Source: Streptomyces physcomitrii
GTDB lineage: Bacteria; Actinomycetota; Actinomycetes; Streptomycetales; Streptomycetaceae
NCBI RefSeq assembly: GCF_012273655.1
Contig: NZ_JAAWWP010000014.1
Coordinates: 1-41,564 of the forward strand
Length of the DNA: 41,564 bases
Direction of reading: 5' to 3'
Of this stretch, positions 9,108 to 17,493 are shown piece by piece (within the stretch, counting starts at the first letter, position 1; every line of letters begins with the position of its first letter). The notes under the pieces were generated by a model. It was not told the DNA's origin. It did not search any database and saw nothing but the letters and a program-made list of their open reading frames with translations. The translations under genes were made by a program, and so were the position numbers.

Positions 9108-9728
9108 GTGGCCCGCACCGGACGTCCCCGCGGCTTCGATCGCGACGCGGCCCTGCACACGGCCATGCTGGTCTTCTGGGAGCGCGGTTACGAGACCACC
9201 TCGACCAACGACCTCAGTGCCGCGATGGGGGTCAACCCGCCCAGTCTGTATGCCGCGTTCACCAACAAGGAGCAGCTCTTCCGCGAGGCCGTCGGGCTCT
9301 ACGAGCGCACCGAGGCCAAGGCCTCGCAGGAGTTGCTGGAGGCGGCCCCCACCGCGCGGGAGGCGATCGCGGCGTTCCTGCACGAGAGCGTCGACCGGTT
9401 CACCTGCGAGGGCAAGCCCCGCGGCTGCATGATCGTGCTCGCGGCGACCAACTGCACCGCCGACCACGAGTCGGTGCGCGACTTCGCGATGCGGTGCCGT
9501 GCCCGCACCAAGACCACCCTCAAGGCGCGTCTGGACACCGCGGCCGGGGCCGGGGAGCTGGCGCGGGGTACGGACACGGACCGTATCGCCGCTTTCTACA
9601 CCGCCTTCCTCAACGGGCTGTCGCTGCAGGCGCGCGACGGCATGCCGCGCGCGCAGCTGCACGATCTGGTGGACATGGCGATGGGCCTGTGGCAGGCCGC
9701 GCCCGCCGGTCTGCGACCGGCGGGGTGA
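9108..9728 (+). CDS. TetR/AcrR-family transcriptional repressor
   Basis: A 206-residue regulator with an N-terminal TetR DNA-binding domain: GRPRGFDRDAALHTAMLVF, then the helix-turn-helix TSTNDLSAAMGVNPPSLYAAF, then TNKEQLFREAV. The C-terminal ligand domain resembles the TetR_C group found with broad-range exporters; it has Cys residues at GKPRGCM and TNC whose importance is unknown. The GTG at 9108 is 5 nt from AAGGAGG; an ATG at 9106 is in another frame. It is divergent from the MFS exporter and probably represses it through the dyad at 9050-9065. The stop lies 12 nt from the stop of the convergent monooxygenase gene. Confidence 0.92.
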   Translation: MARTGRPRGFDRDAALHTAMLVFWERGYETTSTNDLSAAMGVNPPSLYAAFTNKEQLFREAVGLYERTEAKASQELLEAAPTAREAIAAFLHESVDRFTCEGKPRGCMIVLAATNCTADHESVRDFAMRCRARTKTTLKARLDTAAGAGELARGTDTDRIAAFYTAFLNGLSLQARDGMPRAQLHDLVDMAMGLWQAAPAGLRPAG

Positions 9729-9740
9729 GGCGGCGGCCGG

Positions 9741-10961
9741 TCAGGCGGAGGTGACCCGGGCCATCCAGGACCGGGCGGCCTCGGGGGACTTGATGGCCTG
9801 CCACATGGCCGCGGGGTCGTCGAAGTTGGCGACGAAGGCGTCGGCGACGCGCCGGTCGGCGGTGGCGGTGGTGAGCAGGGCGCCCAACTGCTCCGCCGGG
9901 GGGCCGATGTTGAGGTTGGACCAGGCCACGACCGGCTCGGCCGCCTGCCACAGCCGCCGCGCGGCGCGCTCGGCGAAGGCGGTGTCGTAGGGGCCGCCGG
10001 CGGTGATGAGCGCGGCCAGTTCGAAGGCGCAGGCCGAGCCGAGGTTGGCGCCCTGCCCGGTCAGCGGGTCGTTGACGATCCAGGCGTCCCCGAGGGCCAG
10101 CGCGAGGCGGCCCGAGGGCAGGGTGGTCCAGGAGCGGCGGACCGTGGGGGTGATGCCGCCCTGGATGACGTCGCCGGGGCGGGCGAGGGCGAACTCGTCC
10201 TCGCTGATGCGCTCGCGCAGCTGCGGGGCGTGCTCGGCGACCAGGGACAGCAGGGTCTTGACGAAGCCGGCCGGGTCCGCGGCGTGGTCGTGGGCGGCCA
10301 GTTGTTCCAGGGGGCCGCCGGGCAGGGCCTCGACGACCATGCCGTGTACGGGTCCGTCGGCGGTCAGGATGCGGGTGGAGAAGATCTCCCCCGCCTCGCC
10401 GGCCTGGAAGTGGATCCAGCCCGGGTCGGTGGGGGCGATGCCGTGGAAGAGGCCGGCGGTCAGTACGCGCTGGGGCCGGGTGTAGGGGGAGCGGGCGGCG
10501 TCGCGGGGGAACAGGCCGGTGGAGGCGCTGCGCCCGGCGGCGACGACGACCAGGTCGTGGTCGTGGGAGATGCGGTCGATGCCGGCGGCGTCGGGGGTGA
10601 GGATCTCCAGGCGGCCGCCGCGCTGGAGGTAGTCGGCGATCAGGCGGGGCAGGTACAGGCGCAGGTCGATGCCGCTGGCGGGAGTGTCGAGGCGGCCGAA
10701 GAAGTGGATGCCGGGGTCGCCGGGCGCCACGAAGTTCACGCCGTGGGTGTGGTGTTCGGGGGTGTCCCAGTGCGCGACGCCCAGTTCGTGTTCGCGGCGG
10801 CGGGTGGCGCCGAAGCGCACGGGAAGGCTCAGCGGGCGGCCCGCGGCGATCTGTTCGGGGCTGCGTTCGGCGTAGAGGGTGGTGTCCACTCCGGCCTGCT
10901 GCAGCCGCAGGGCCAGGTGCAGGCCCGAGATGCCTGCGCCGACGATGGCGATGTCGTGCAT
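9741..10961 (-). CDS. Styrene/indole monooxygenase-like flavoprotein
   Basis: A 406-residue FAD enzyme of the StyA-type group E flavin monooxygenases, which use reduced FAD supplied by a separate reductase to epoxidise aryl alkenes or indole, or to oxidise sulfides. The N-terminal FAD Rossmann motif is IAIVGAGISGLHLAL. The second FAD motif is LALGDAWIVNDPLTGQGANLG, typical of the family. Length is close to the usual 410-430 residues. The ATG at 10961 has AAGGAG 6 nt upstream. It is the last gene of the minus-strand oxidative series. Two flavin-reductase genes upstream could supply reduced flavin. Epoxidation of an aromatic alkene is the family's usual reaction; the true substrate is unknown. 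Confidence 0.85.
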   Translation of the reverse strand: MHDIAIVGAGISGLHLALRLQQAGVDTTLYAERSPEQIAAGRPLSLPVRFGATRRREHELGVAHWDTPEHHTHGVNFVAPGDPGIHFFGRLDTPASGIDLRLYLPRLIADYLQRGGRLEILTPDAAGIDRISHDHDLVVVAAGRSASTGLFPRDAARSPYTRPQRVLTAGLFHGIAPTDPGWIHFQAGEAGEIFSTRILTADGPVHGMVVEALPGGPLEQLAAHDHAADPAGFVKTLLSLVAEHAPQLRERISEDEFALARPGDVIQGGITPTVRRSWTTLPSGRLALALGDAWIVNDPLTGQGANLGSACAFELAALITAGGPYDTAFAERAARRLWQAAEPVVAWSNLNIGPPAEQLGALLTTATADRRVADAFVANFDDPAAMWQAIKSPEAARSWMARVTSA

Positions 10962-11025
10962 GGTGCTCCTTCGCGGGTTCGGATGTGCGCAAGGGCGGGG
11001 GCGGGGGTGCCGTGGGCGCGGGGCC

Positions 11026-12009
11026 TCACCCGAACTGCGGGATGACGTGTTCGGCGAACAGCTGCAGTGACCTGCGGGCCTTTTCGGCGGGCAGGCCGGG
11101 GGCCCGGCCGAAGAAGATGACGCGTTCGACGTCGCCGAGCGGTTTGACGCGCTCGCGCAGCTGCTCGGCGATGTGGTCGGGCGGGCCGACGAGGAAGAGT
11201 TCGCGCGGCAGGTCGTCGGCGGAGGGCAGCCCGGGCAGGCCGAACCACTCCTGGAACTTGTTGAGCAGGTACCAGTAGTGCTCCTTGATCTCGCGCCAGC
11301 CTTCCTCGGCGTCCTCGCACACGTAGACGCCGGGGGTGACGATGGCGGTCACGCCGAACCGGGCGGGGTCGTGGCCGTGTGCGGCCAGGGTGGTGCGGTA
11401 GAGGTCGAGGATCTCGGGGTCGGTGCCCAGGTCGGGCAGAAAGCGCAGTCCGTGGCGGCCCGCGCGCAGTGCGGCGGCCCTGCTGCCGCCGCCGATCCAC
11501 ACGGGCGGTGCCTGCTCGGGCACCGGGGTGACGACGACGTCGTCGACGCGGAAGTGCTTGCCCTCGAAGGAGAAGGGCTCTCCCGTCCAGGCGCGGCGCA
11601 GGATCTGGACGGTCTCCTCGGTGCGGGCCCCGCGCTGGGCGCGTGCGACGCCCAGGGCCTCGAACTCCTTGTCGCGGTAGCCGGGTGCGAGGCCCAGTTC
11701 GAGGCGGCCGCCGGACAGCAGGTCGGCGACCGCCGCGTCCTCGGCCAGCCGCAGCGGGTGCACAAGGCTCGCCAGGAGCATGGCGGTTCCCAGGCGGATG
11801 CGGCTGGTGCGGGCGGCGATCGCGGTGAGCGCGGGCAGCAGGGAGGGCAGGTAGCCGTCGTCGGTCAGATGGTGTTCGGACAGCCATACGGATTCGAAGC
11901 CGAGGTCCTCGGCGCCGGCGGCCATCTCCAGGGTCTCCTCGTACACGGCCCGCCACGGCTGCCGCCAGCGCTGGGGGTTGCGGAAGTCGAGCCAGATGCC
12001 GAATTTCAC
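11026..12009 (-). CDS. LLM-class (luciferase-like) flavin monooxygenase
   Basis: A 327-residue TIM-barrel protein of the bacterial luciferase-like family. It begins VKFGIWLDFRNP and shows VWLSEHHLTDDGY, RLGTAMLLASLVHPLRLAED and LELGLAPGYRDKEFEALG, the usual strand motifs of FMN-dependent members. The GTG at 12009 follows AGGAGGAAC; the open frame above it has no family sequence. Two-component members oxygenate with reduced FMN from a partner reductase, and such a reductase is encoded 59 nt upstream, which supports a monooxygenase role rather than an F420 one. The substrate is not predictable. The gene lies in the same series as the acyl-AMP ligase and the StyA-like enzyme. Confidence 0.87.
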   Translation of the reverse strand: MKFGIWLDFRNPQRWRQPWRAVYEETLEMAAGAEDLGFESVWLSEHHLTDDGYLPSLLPALTAIAARTSRIRLGTAMLLASLVHPLRLAEDAAVADLLSGGRLELGLAPGYRDKEFEALGVARAQRGARTEETVQILRRAWTGEPFSFEGKHFRVDDVVVTPVPEQAPPVWIGGGSRAAALRAGRHGLRFLPDLGTDPEILDLYRTTLAAHGHDPARFGVTAIVTPGVYVCEDAEEGWREIKEHYWYLLNKFQEWFGLPGLPSADDLPRELFLVGPPDHIAEQLRERVKPLGDVERVIFFGRAPGLPAEKARRSLQLFAEHVIPQFG

Positions 12010-12068
12010 TGTTCCTCCTGGGAGTTCGGCCGCGCGGTGCGCACAGGTGGCCCGCGCGGGCGGGGGGT

Positions 12069-12566
12069 TCATGCTTCGGACAGGGCCAGCAGGGCGCCGT
12101 TGACGCGGACCACCGGGGGGCGGCGCCGGCGGCCGCCGGTGGCGAGGACCTCGCCGATCAACACGGTGTGGTCGCCGGTGTCGTGGTGGTCGTGCAGGGT
12201 GCACTCCAGCCATCCCGGGGCGTCCAGGACCAGCGCCCCGGTGAGCGGGCCGGGCGAGGCGGTGCAGGTCGAAAGGGCGCGGGCGCGCTCCTGCCGGTCG
12301 CCGTCCAGGGCCTCGGCGAGGTCGACGCCGGCCACGTCCAGGATCGACACCGCCCATACGCCGGTGGCCAGCAGGGTGGGCAGGATGTCGCTGTCGCGGC
12401 GCAGCGCCAGCGACACCAGCGGGGGTTGCAGGGACACGGAGACGAAGGAGCTGACGGCGACGGCGTCGTCGCGCCGGCGGCCGCCCTGCTGTTCCTCTTC
12501 GAAGGTGGTCACGACGCAGATGCCGGTGGCGAAGGTACGCATCGTCGCGCTCAGGTCGAGGGACAC
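12069..12566 (-). CDS. Flavin reductase (HpaC/HsaB-like)
   Basis: A 165-residue flavin-reductase-domain protein, expected to reduce FMN or FAD with NAD(P)H and pass it to an oxygenase. Family features are LSATMRTFATGICVVTT at the start, the VSSFVSVSLQPPLVSLAL strand pair, and the G-D-H-T-V-L-I-G-E-V near the end. The GTG at 12566 lies one base after the TGA of the acyl-AMP ligase gene, so translation is probably coupled. It is paralogous to the reductase at 17494-18021. Its partner could be the LLM, StyA-like or group D enzyme. Confidence 0.88.
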   Translation of the reverse strand: MSLDLSATMRTFATGICVVTTFEEEQQGGRRRDDAVAVSSFVSVSLQPPLVSLALRRDSDILPTLLATGVWAVSILDVAGVDLAEALDGDRQERARALSTCTASPGPLTGALVLDAPGWLECTLHDHHDTGDHTVLIGEVLATGGRRRRPPVVRVNGALLALSEA

Positions 12567-12567
12567 C

Positions 12568-14268
12568 TCAGGCCTTTCTCTCGCGGTGCCCGCGCTCGCG
12601 GGCACTCAAGAGCCGGGCGGTCAGTACCGACCGGCGGAGCTTGCCGGTGGCGGTGCGGGGCAGCTCGTGCTCCGCCAGCGCCTCGGCGTGGACGTGCCCG
12701 GCGCCGAAGCGCAGCCCGACCTGCTCGCGCACCGCCGCCTCGGCCTGGCGCGGCGGCACCCCGGGGCGGGGGCAGAAGAAGACCGCCACGCCCCCGCCGC
12801 CCGCGCTGTCGGCTCCCGCGCTGTCGGCTCCCGCGCTGTCGGCTCCCGCGCAGGCGACGGTGAACGACGGGCGCACACAGGGCAGTTCCTCGACGGCCTC
12901 CTCGATCTCGTGGCCGTGGAAGAAGGCGCCGTCCACCTCGATGAGGCCGTCGGCGCGGCCGGTCACGGTCAGCTCGCCGCCCGCGACGAAGGCCAGGTCG
13001 TCGGTGACCAGCCAGCCGTCCCCGCTGCGGGGCACAGGCGACAGGCTGCCCCCTTGGAGGTAGGTGTCGGCCACCGGCGCCCCCCTGACCTGGAGGCGGC
13101 CCACCGTGCCCGCCGCGAGCGGGCGCTCGTCCTCGTCGACGACCCGCACGGACACCCCCGGATGCGGCACACCCACCGGCACATGCCGCCGCGGCGGCCC
13201 CTCACCGCAGGTGAAGACGCTGTCGACGACACCGGAGGCGGTCTCCGGCATGCCCCAGCCGGGATGCACGCAGGCGGGCGGCAGACCGTGCGGGGCAAGG
13301 GCCGCCACAAAGCGGCGGGCGGTACGGTCCTTGACCGCCTGGCCGCCGTTCATCAGATAGCGCAGACGGCTCAGATCCCACGAGCGGCCCGCCCCCCGCC
13401 CCCGTTCCAGGGCCTCGACGAGAAGGGCGAAGGCGTGGTTCGGTGCCCAGGTGGTGTCGATGCGCTCGGCCTCGGCCACATCCAGCCAGCGCAGCGGGTC
13501 GGCGCGTACCCAGGCGGTGTCGGCGTGGACCTGGTGGCAGCCCAGGAACACATCGCGTACGTGGAACATGACGATGCCGCTGATGTGGTGCAGCGGCATC
13601 CAGTTCAGGCTCCGGGTGGTGCTGTCCAGGCCGCGGGCCAGGGCGGTGGCGTGCGCGCGGCTGAGGATCTGGCGGTGGGTCAGCGCGACGGCCTTGGGGC
13701 GGCCCCCGCTGCCCGAGGTCAGGGAGAGCAGCGCGAGAGCGTCCGCGGACACAGGCGCCGGCCGCGCCCGCCCGTGCCCGGCCAGGCCGTGGACCGGGCC
13801 GAGCCGGCGCAGGGACGGCGGCGGTTCGTGGACGGTGTCGCCCAGCAGCCACCCCTGCCCCACCGCGTCGGCGGCCTCCACAAGGGCGGCCCGGCCGCCG
13901 TCGTGGGCCACCGGCAGGGGGACCATGCCGCCCAGCACGCACGCCCAGAAGGCGGTGAGCAGATCGCCGCTGTGCTCGGTCTGCACGACGACGCGGGCAC
14001 CGGGGGGCACTTCGGCGGCGTTCAGCGCGGCCAGTGCCCGCAGCGCGTCCTCGTGCAGTGCCGCGTAGGAGCGGGCGGCGGGCCTGCCCTGGGCGTCCAA
14101 AAGGAGCATCCCGTGCGGGGTGCGGGCGGCGCGCCGCAGGGCCCGGGGCAGGGTGTCGACGGGCAGCGCGCCCAGCGCCGGGCCGTGCAGGACCGCGAGA
14201 CCACCAGGCCCAACACCCGCACCCGCGTGTGCGCCCGTGTGTGCTCCTGTGGGGTCGGGGGCGTTCAC
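12568..14268 (-). CDS. Stand-alone acyl-AMP ligase (AMP-binding family)
   Basis: A 566-residue adenylate-forming enzyme. The P-loop is LTSGSGGRPKAVALTH. Segments such as NWMPLHHISGIVMFHVRDVFLGC and the WAPNHAF core resemble adenylating domains that load acids onto carrier proteins in PKS/NRPS pathways rather than classical CoA ligases. DGWLVTDDL, GRADGLIEVDG and the C-terminal catalytic lysine of TATGKLRRSVL are present. The GTG at 14268 overlaps the TGA of the upstream monooxygenase by 4 nt (GTGA). An in-frame threefold GADSA repeat lies in the hinge region. No carrier protein is in the window, so the acyl acceptor is unknown. Confidence 0.87.
   Translation of the reverse strand: MNAPDPTGAHTGAHAGAGVGPGGLAVLHGPALGALPVDTLPRALRRAARTPHGMLLLDAQGRPAARSYAALHEDALRALAALNAAEVPPGARVVVQTEHSGDLLTAFWACVLGGMVPLPVAHDGGRAALVEAADAVGQGWLLGDTVHEPPPSLRRLGPVHGLAGHGRARPAPVSADALALLSLTSGSGGRPKAVALTHRQILSRAHATALARGLDSTTRSLNWMPLHHISGIVMFHVRDVFLGCHQVHADTAWVRADPLRWLDVAEAERIDTTWAPNHAFALLVEALERGRGAGRSWDLSRLRYLMNGGQAVKDRTARRFVAALAPHGLPPACVHPGWGMPETASGVVDSVFTCGEGPPRRHVPVGVPHPGVSVRVVDEDERPLAAGTVGRLQVRGAPVADTYLQGGSLSPVPRSGDGWLVTDDLAFVAGGELTVTGRADGLIEVDGAFFHGHEIEEAVEELPCVRPSFTVACAGADSAGADSAGADSAGGGGVAVFFCPRPGVPPRQAEAAVREQVGLRFGAGHVHAEALAEHELPRTATGKLRRSVLTARLLSARERGHRERKA
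12802..12846. repeat. In-frame 15-bp tandem repeat inside the ligase gene
   Basis: Three identical 15-bp units run back to back and encode a repeated five-residue Ala-Gly-Ala-Asp-Ser unit on the minus strand. They fall between the N-terminal and C-terminal subdomains of the ligase, where length changes are likely tolerated, and look like a recent slippage expansion. Confidence 0.85.
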
Positions 14269-15470
14269 GCCACGATCCCCAGGCTGAAGGGGTTGTGGGG
14301 GGTGCCGCCGAGGAGGAAGGCGCCCGCGGACTGCAGGATCTGGTCCTGGGCGATCACATGCTGGCGCATCGTGGTCAGATCACGCAGCCAGCGGTCCAGG
14401 GGCGAGGGCCGGTAGACGGCCGTGGTCGCCATCAGGTCGTACAGGCGGGTGACCACCGAGCGGGCCACCCGAAAGGAGTTCACCCGCGCAAGGACGGTGT
14501 CCACCCGCTCGTCCGGGCTCATTTCGGTACCCGCCTGAAGGAGGCGGGCCTGGCGGCGCAGACTGCCGTAGACGGCGTGACGGGCCGCGCCGAGGTCCAT
14601 CTCGCACTCCGCGACGGCCATCTGCACCCGGTAGGTCTGCGGCCAGGGCGTACCGGTCGTACGGTCGATGCGGCCTGCGGCCCTCTCGCGTACGTGGTCC
14701 AGGGCGGCCCGGGCCACGCCCAGCGGCACACCGGGCATGTTCCGCAAGATCGCTTCCGGGCTCGCGTGGGGGCCCTTGACGCGGGGGGCGCCCAGGCTGA
14801 ACGAGTGCTCCTCGGGCACGAACAGGTCCTGGGCCCGGTAGTCGTTGCTGCCGCTGCCGGCAAGGCCAGTGGTGTGCCAGGTGTCGAGGACCTCGAACTC
14901 CTCGCGGCGCGCGATCATGATCCGCCAGTTGCCCGGGGCTCCCTGCGGGCCCGGTTCGGGCTTCCCGTCGCGGTGGACCAGGCAGCCCGCCACCACCCAG
15001 TCGGCGTGCGTGATGCCGCTGCCGAACTGCCAGCGCCCGGTGACCCGGTAGCCGCCGGGCACCCGCTCGGCCCGGCCCAGCGGCAGGATCAGCCCGGCGG
15101 TGACGGTGTCCGGATCGCCCAGTTCCTCGCGGGCCACGGACTCGGGCAGGAACTGCGCGTACAGCGGGGTGTCCATCCCGATCATGGCGCACCAGGCGGC
15201 GGAGGCGTCCCCGCGGGCGAGGATCTCCACCACCTGCGTCTGCTGGACGGAGTCGAGACCGGGGCCGCCCCGCTCGGCCGGTACGCCCATCCGGAAGATG
15301 CCCGCCGCGCGCATCCGCTCCACCACCTCGGTGGGCAGGCGGCGGGCCCGTTCGATGTCGTCGGAGGCGGCGCGCAGCACCGGGACGAGGTCCTCGGCTC
15401 TGCGCAGGAGACCGTCCGCCGTGGTGGGCGGGGCGGCGTGGTGGGCAAGGGTGGTGTCTGAGGTGACCAT
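14265..15470 (-). CDS. Group D flavin monooxygenase (acyl-CoA dehydrogenase fold)
   Basis: A 401-residue enzyme with the acyl-CoA dehydrogenase fold, but of the two-component oxygenase type (HsaA, HpaH C2, VlmH-like). Residues 1-110 form the helical domain (AEDLVPVLRAASDDIERARRL ... FRMGVPAERGG). The middle beta domain contains GGYRVTGRWQFGSGITHADW, and the C-terminal helices contain the DLMATTAVY segment. The acidic catalytic base of true dehydrogenases is not evident, which fits an oxygenase. Enzymes of this group hydroxylate phenols ortho to OH or N-hydroxylate amines using reduced flavin. The ATG at 15470 is preferred over a TTG at 15476. It is coupled to the downstream acyl-AMP ligase by a 4-nt overlap; flavin reductases lie on both sides. 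Confidence 0.85.
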   Translation of the reverse strand: MVTSDTTLAHHAAPPTTADGLLRRAEDLVPVLRAASDDIERARRLPTEVVERMRAAGIFRMGVPAERGGPGLDSVQQTQVVEILARGDASAAWCAMIGMDTPLYAQFLPESVAREELGDPDTVTAGLILPLGRAERVPGGYRVTGRWQFGSGITHADWVVAGCLVHRDGKPEPGPQGAPGNWRIMIARREEFEVLDTWHTTGLAGSGSNDYRAQDLFVPEEHSFSLGAPRVKGPHASPEAILRNMPGVPLGVARAALDHVRERAAGRIDRTTGTPWPQTYRVQMAVAECEMDLGAARHAVYGSLRRQARLLQAGTEMSPDERVDTVLARVNSFRVARSVVTRLYDLMATTAVYRPSPLDRWLRDLTTMRQHVIAQDQILQSAGAFLLGGTPHNPFSLGIVA

Positions 15471-15533
15471 CGGCAAGTTCCCGTCCTGCTCGTGTGCGGG
15501 GTGGCGGTCCAGGGGGTGTCTTCACCGTCCTGC

Positions 15534-15623
15534 GCGGTGTCCGCGGTGTCCGCGGTGTCCGCGGTGTTCGTGGTGTTCGTGGTGTTCGTGGTGTTCGTGG
15601 TGTTCGTGGTGTTCGTGGTGTTC
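15534..15623. repeat. 9-bp tandem repeat, ten units
   Basis: Ten perfect-length 9-bp units run in tandem. The first four read GCGGTGTCC or GCGGTGTTC and the last six GTGGTGTTC. They lie in the 460-bp gap between the group D monooxygenase and the VAO-like oxidase genes. In one minus-strand frame they would read as repeated Glu-His-His, but no start, ribosome site or family sequence supports a gene. Confidence 0.9.
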
Positions 15624-15680
15624 GGTGCGTGCTCTCGGTGTGCGGCGGGCGGAGGCTCTCGTGGCCGGAGCTGCCCGGGG

Positions 15681-15928
15681 CCTTCGTGCGGTGCGGCGAC
15701 AGTGCGCGCCGGGCGCCGTGGGCGCCGGGCGGGACGGTGACGACACCTCCCGGGTCGTGTCCGGAAAGTCCCGCCGTTCTCCCGAGGGGCGGGCCGTGCG
15801 GCGTCCGGTGTGCGTGCTCTGGGCGCACCGGGCGAAGGTCCTCGTGGCGGACGTACTCGGGCCTTCGTGCGGTGCGGCGGAAGTGCGTGCCGGGCGCCGT
15901 GGGCGCCGGGCGGGACTTTCCGGACACG
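15681..15928. repeat. 54-bp direct repeat with a 20-bp inverted repeat
   Basis: Segments 15681-15734 and 15862-15915 are 54-bp direct repeats differing at a few positions. Overlapping them, 15756-15775 and 15909-15928 are exact 20-bp inverted copies. With the adjacent 9-bp array this makes a repeat mosaic between two genes of one operon-like series. The right arm ends three bases before the stop of the VAO-like gene and could act as a terminator, splitting the series into two transcripts. Confidence 0.75.
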
Positions 15929-15930
15929 GC

Positions 15931-17445
15931 CTAGCGGTAACGGCCCGGCGCGAGGGCGCCGTTGGGGTCGAGTACGGCCTTCAGCCGCCGGGTCAGGGCG
16001 AGGGCTCCCGGGTCGCAGGCGGTGGCATCGCGCCGGTCGGCGTGGTCGATGTCCAGCCGGTAGGGCGGGAACCCGGCCTCGGCGAAAGAGCCGTGGAGGA
16101 GGTCCAGTGCGCGGTGGGCGCGGGCGGCGGCCTCGCCGTGGCGGGGGAACTTCATCGCCACCACGCAGTCGATGAGGTCGCCGCTGAGCAGATGCAGCGT
16201 CGCGGACAGGCGCACCCCGGTGGCGGCGACCACGTCGTCGAGAAGCCGGGACGCCCGGGCGACGGCCTTGCCGCTGAAGGGGATCAGCGGCAGGAAGAAC
16301 GCGAAGCCCGCCTCGGAGTCGACCTGGTCCGCGCCCACCCCCATCTTGGTGCGAAAGACGGTGTCCGCGAGGTCGGGGTCCCCGGCGTAGCCGCGCTCCA
16401 CCAGCCGGGCCACCTCGTGGTGAGGGGTGGCCGTGTCGGTGGCGTCGCTGTCGGAGATCGCGGTGAACACCCGGGCGCGGTGCGCCTCGGCGGTGAGGAT
16501 CTTGGTGAGCGCCTCCACCGACTCGGCGGTGCCGTCGACGGGCAGGTGCACCAGGTACTCGTCCTCGGCGCCGCCGTAGGCGCGGCCGGCGGCCGCGTCG
16601 AAGATCCGCGGGACGCCCCGGGTCAGCCCCTGGGCGACCAGGCGGCGTACGGCGTCGGTCGCCTCGGCCAGGGCGGCGGGCGGAAAGCTCAGGCGGACCA
16701 CCCGCAGCGCCTCGGGCCGGGCGGGCAGCCGGATCGCGGCGGCGGTGACCACCGCGAGGTTGGACTGCACGAACAGCGGCAGCGTCGAGGGGCCCAGGCC
16801 GTGCGGATACACCGGCGCGGTGCGCTCGCCGGAGGGCCACCAGCCCACCGTGACGCTCTCCCCGCCGGGCAGCACCACCTCCAGGCCCACCAGGTCCTCG
16901 GTGCGCTGGCCGCGCAGGGCGACTCCGCGGTCCAGGGCGTTGCCCAGGATGCTGGTGGCGGCGGCCGAGACGGTGACGTTGGCCATCCGCGGCGTGTGGG
17001 CCAGCAGCCGGGACAGGTGCCCCTGGGTGACCCCGGGCTCCACGACGGCCCAGCCCGCGTCCACGTCCAGCTCCCGCACCCGGTCGAGGTCGCCCAGATC
17101 CAGGACGACCACGTCGTCCTGTGCCGGTTCCCGCGAGCCCAGGCCCCAGTTGCGGCCGGTGCTGATCACATGGAGACCGCCGGATTCGGTGCTGCGGGAG
17201 AAGAGCTCCACCAGGGCCGGCACCTGCTCGGCGCCGGAGGGGCGCAGCACGGCGGCCACCCGCCGGGAGCGGAAGAGGCTCGCGTTGGGCCCCAGCAGCC
17301 GGCCCGGGTCCTGCTCGGCGCCGGCCAGGCGTACCCGCTGCGGGCCCAGCAGGCGGCGGGCCGCCTCCAACGCCTCGCGCTGCGCGGCGGATCCGGGCGG
17401 AAGGAGTACGTCAGGGCCGCCGGCGGCAGCGGACAGCTCGGGCAT
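15931..17445 (-). CDS. FAD-linked oxidase, VAO/4-cresol dehydrogenase-like
   Basis: A 504-residue flavoprotein of the vanillyl-alcohol oxidase/p-cresol methylhydroxylase fold. The FAD_binding_4 domain covers about residues 60-250: RSRRVAAVLRPSGAEQVPALVELF, the STGRNWGLGS phosphate-binding loop, and VTVSAAATSILGNALDRGVA, which resembles the G-N-x-x-x-R-G region of 4-cresol dehydrogenase. The C-terminal half has the cap domain and ends with the family's D-P-N-G-A-L-A-P-G-R-Y. Relatives oxidise para-alkylphenols or benzylic alcohols. Here that fits a tyrosine-derived phenol, as inference. The ATG at 17445 has AGGGAGG upstream. It follows the flavin reductase gene by 48 nt. Confidence 0.85.
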   Translation of the reverse strand: MPELSAAAGGPDVLLPPGSAAQREALEAARRLLGPQRVRLAGAEQDPGRLLGPNASLFRSRRVAAVLRPSGAEQVPALVELFSRSTESGGLHVISTGRNWGLGSREPAQDDVVVLDLGDLDRVRELDVDAGWAVVEPGVTQGHLSRLLAHTPRMANVTVSAAATSILGNALDRGVALRGQRTEDLVGLEVVLPGGESVTVGWWPSGERTAPVYPHGLGPSTLPLFVQSNLAVVTAAAIRLPARPEALRVVRLSFPPAALAEATDAVRRLVAQGLTRGVPRIFDAAAGRAYGGAEDEYLVHLPVDGTAESVEALTKILTAEAHRARVFTAISDSDATDTATPHHEVARLVERGYAGDPDLADTVFRTKMGVGADQVDSEAGFAFFLPLIPFSGKAVARASRLLDDVVAATGVRLSATLHLLSGDLIDCVVAMKFPRHGEAAARAHRALDLLHGSFAEAGFPPYRLDIDHADRRDATACDPGALALTRRLKAVLDPNGALAPGRYR

Positions 17446-17493
17446 GGAGGGCCTCCCTGAAAGCGGTGGTGGGGCGGGCGTTGGGGGGGGACG

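Noticed and set aside
11173..14415. A 1080-codon open frame on the plus strand
   Set aside because: It lies antisense to the LLM, flavin reductase and acyl-AMP ligase genes, is Gly/Ala/Val-rich without any family motif, and is explained by high third-position G+C of the genes on the other strand.
15534..15623. CRISPR-like regular repeat
   Set aside because: The units are 9 bp and directly adjacent with no spacers, so it is a simple tandem repeat.
15522..15746. Minus-strand peptide with repeated Glu-His-His
   Set aside because: It comes only from the 9-bp repeat. No start with a ribosome site precedes it and the flanking translation is Arg/Pro noise.
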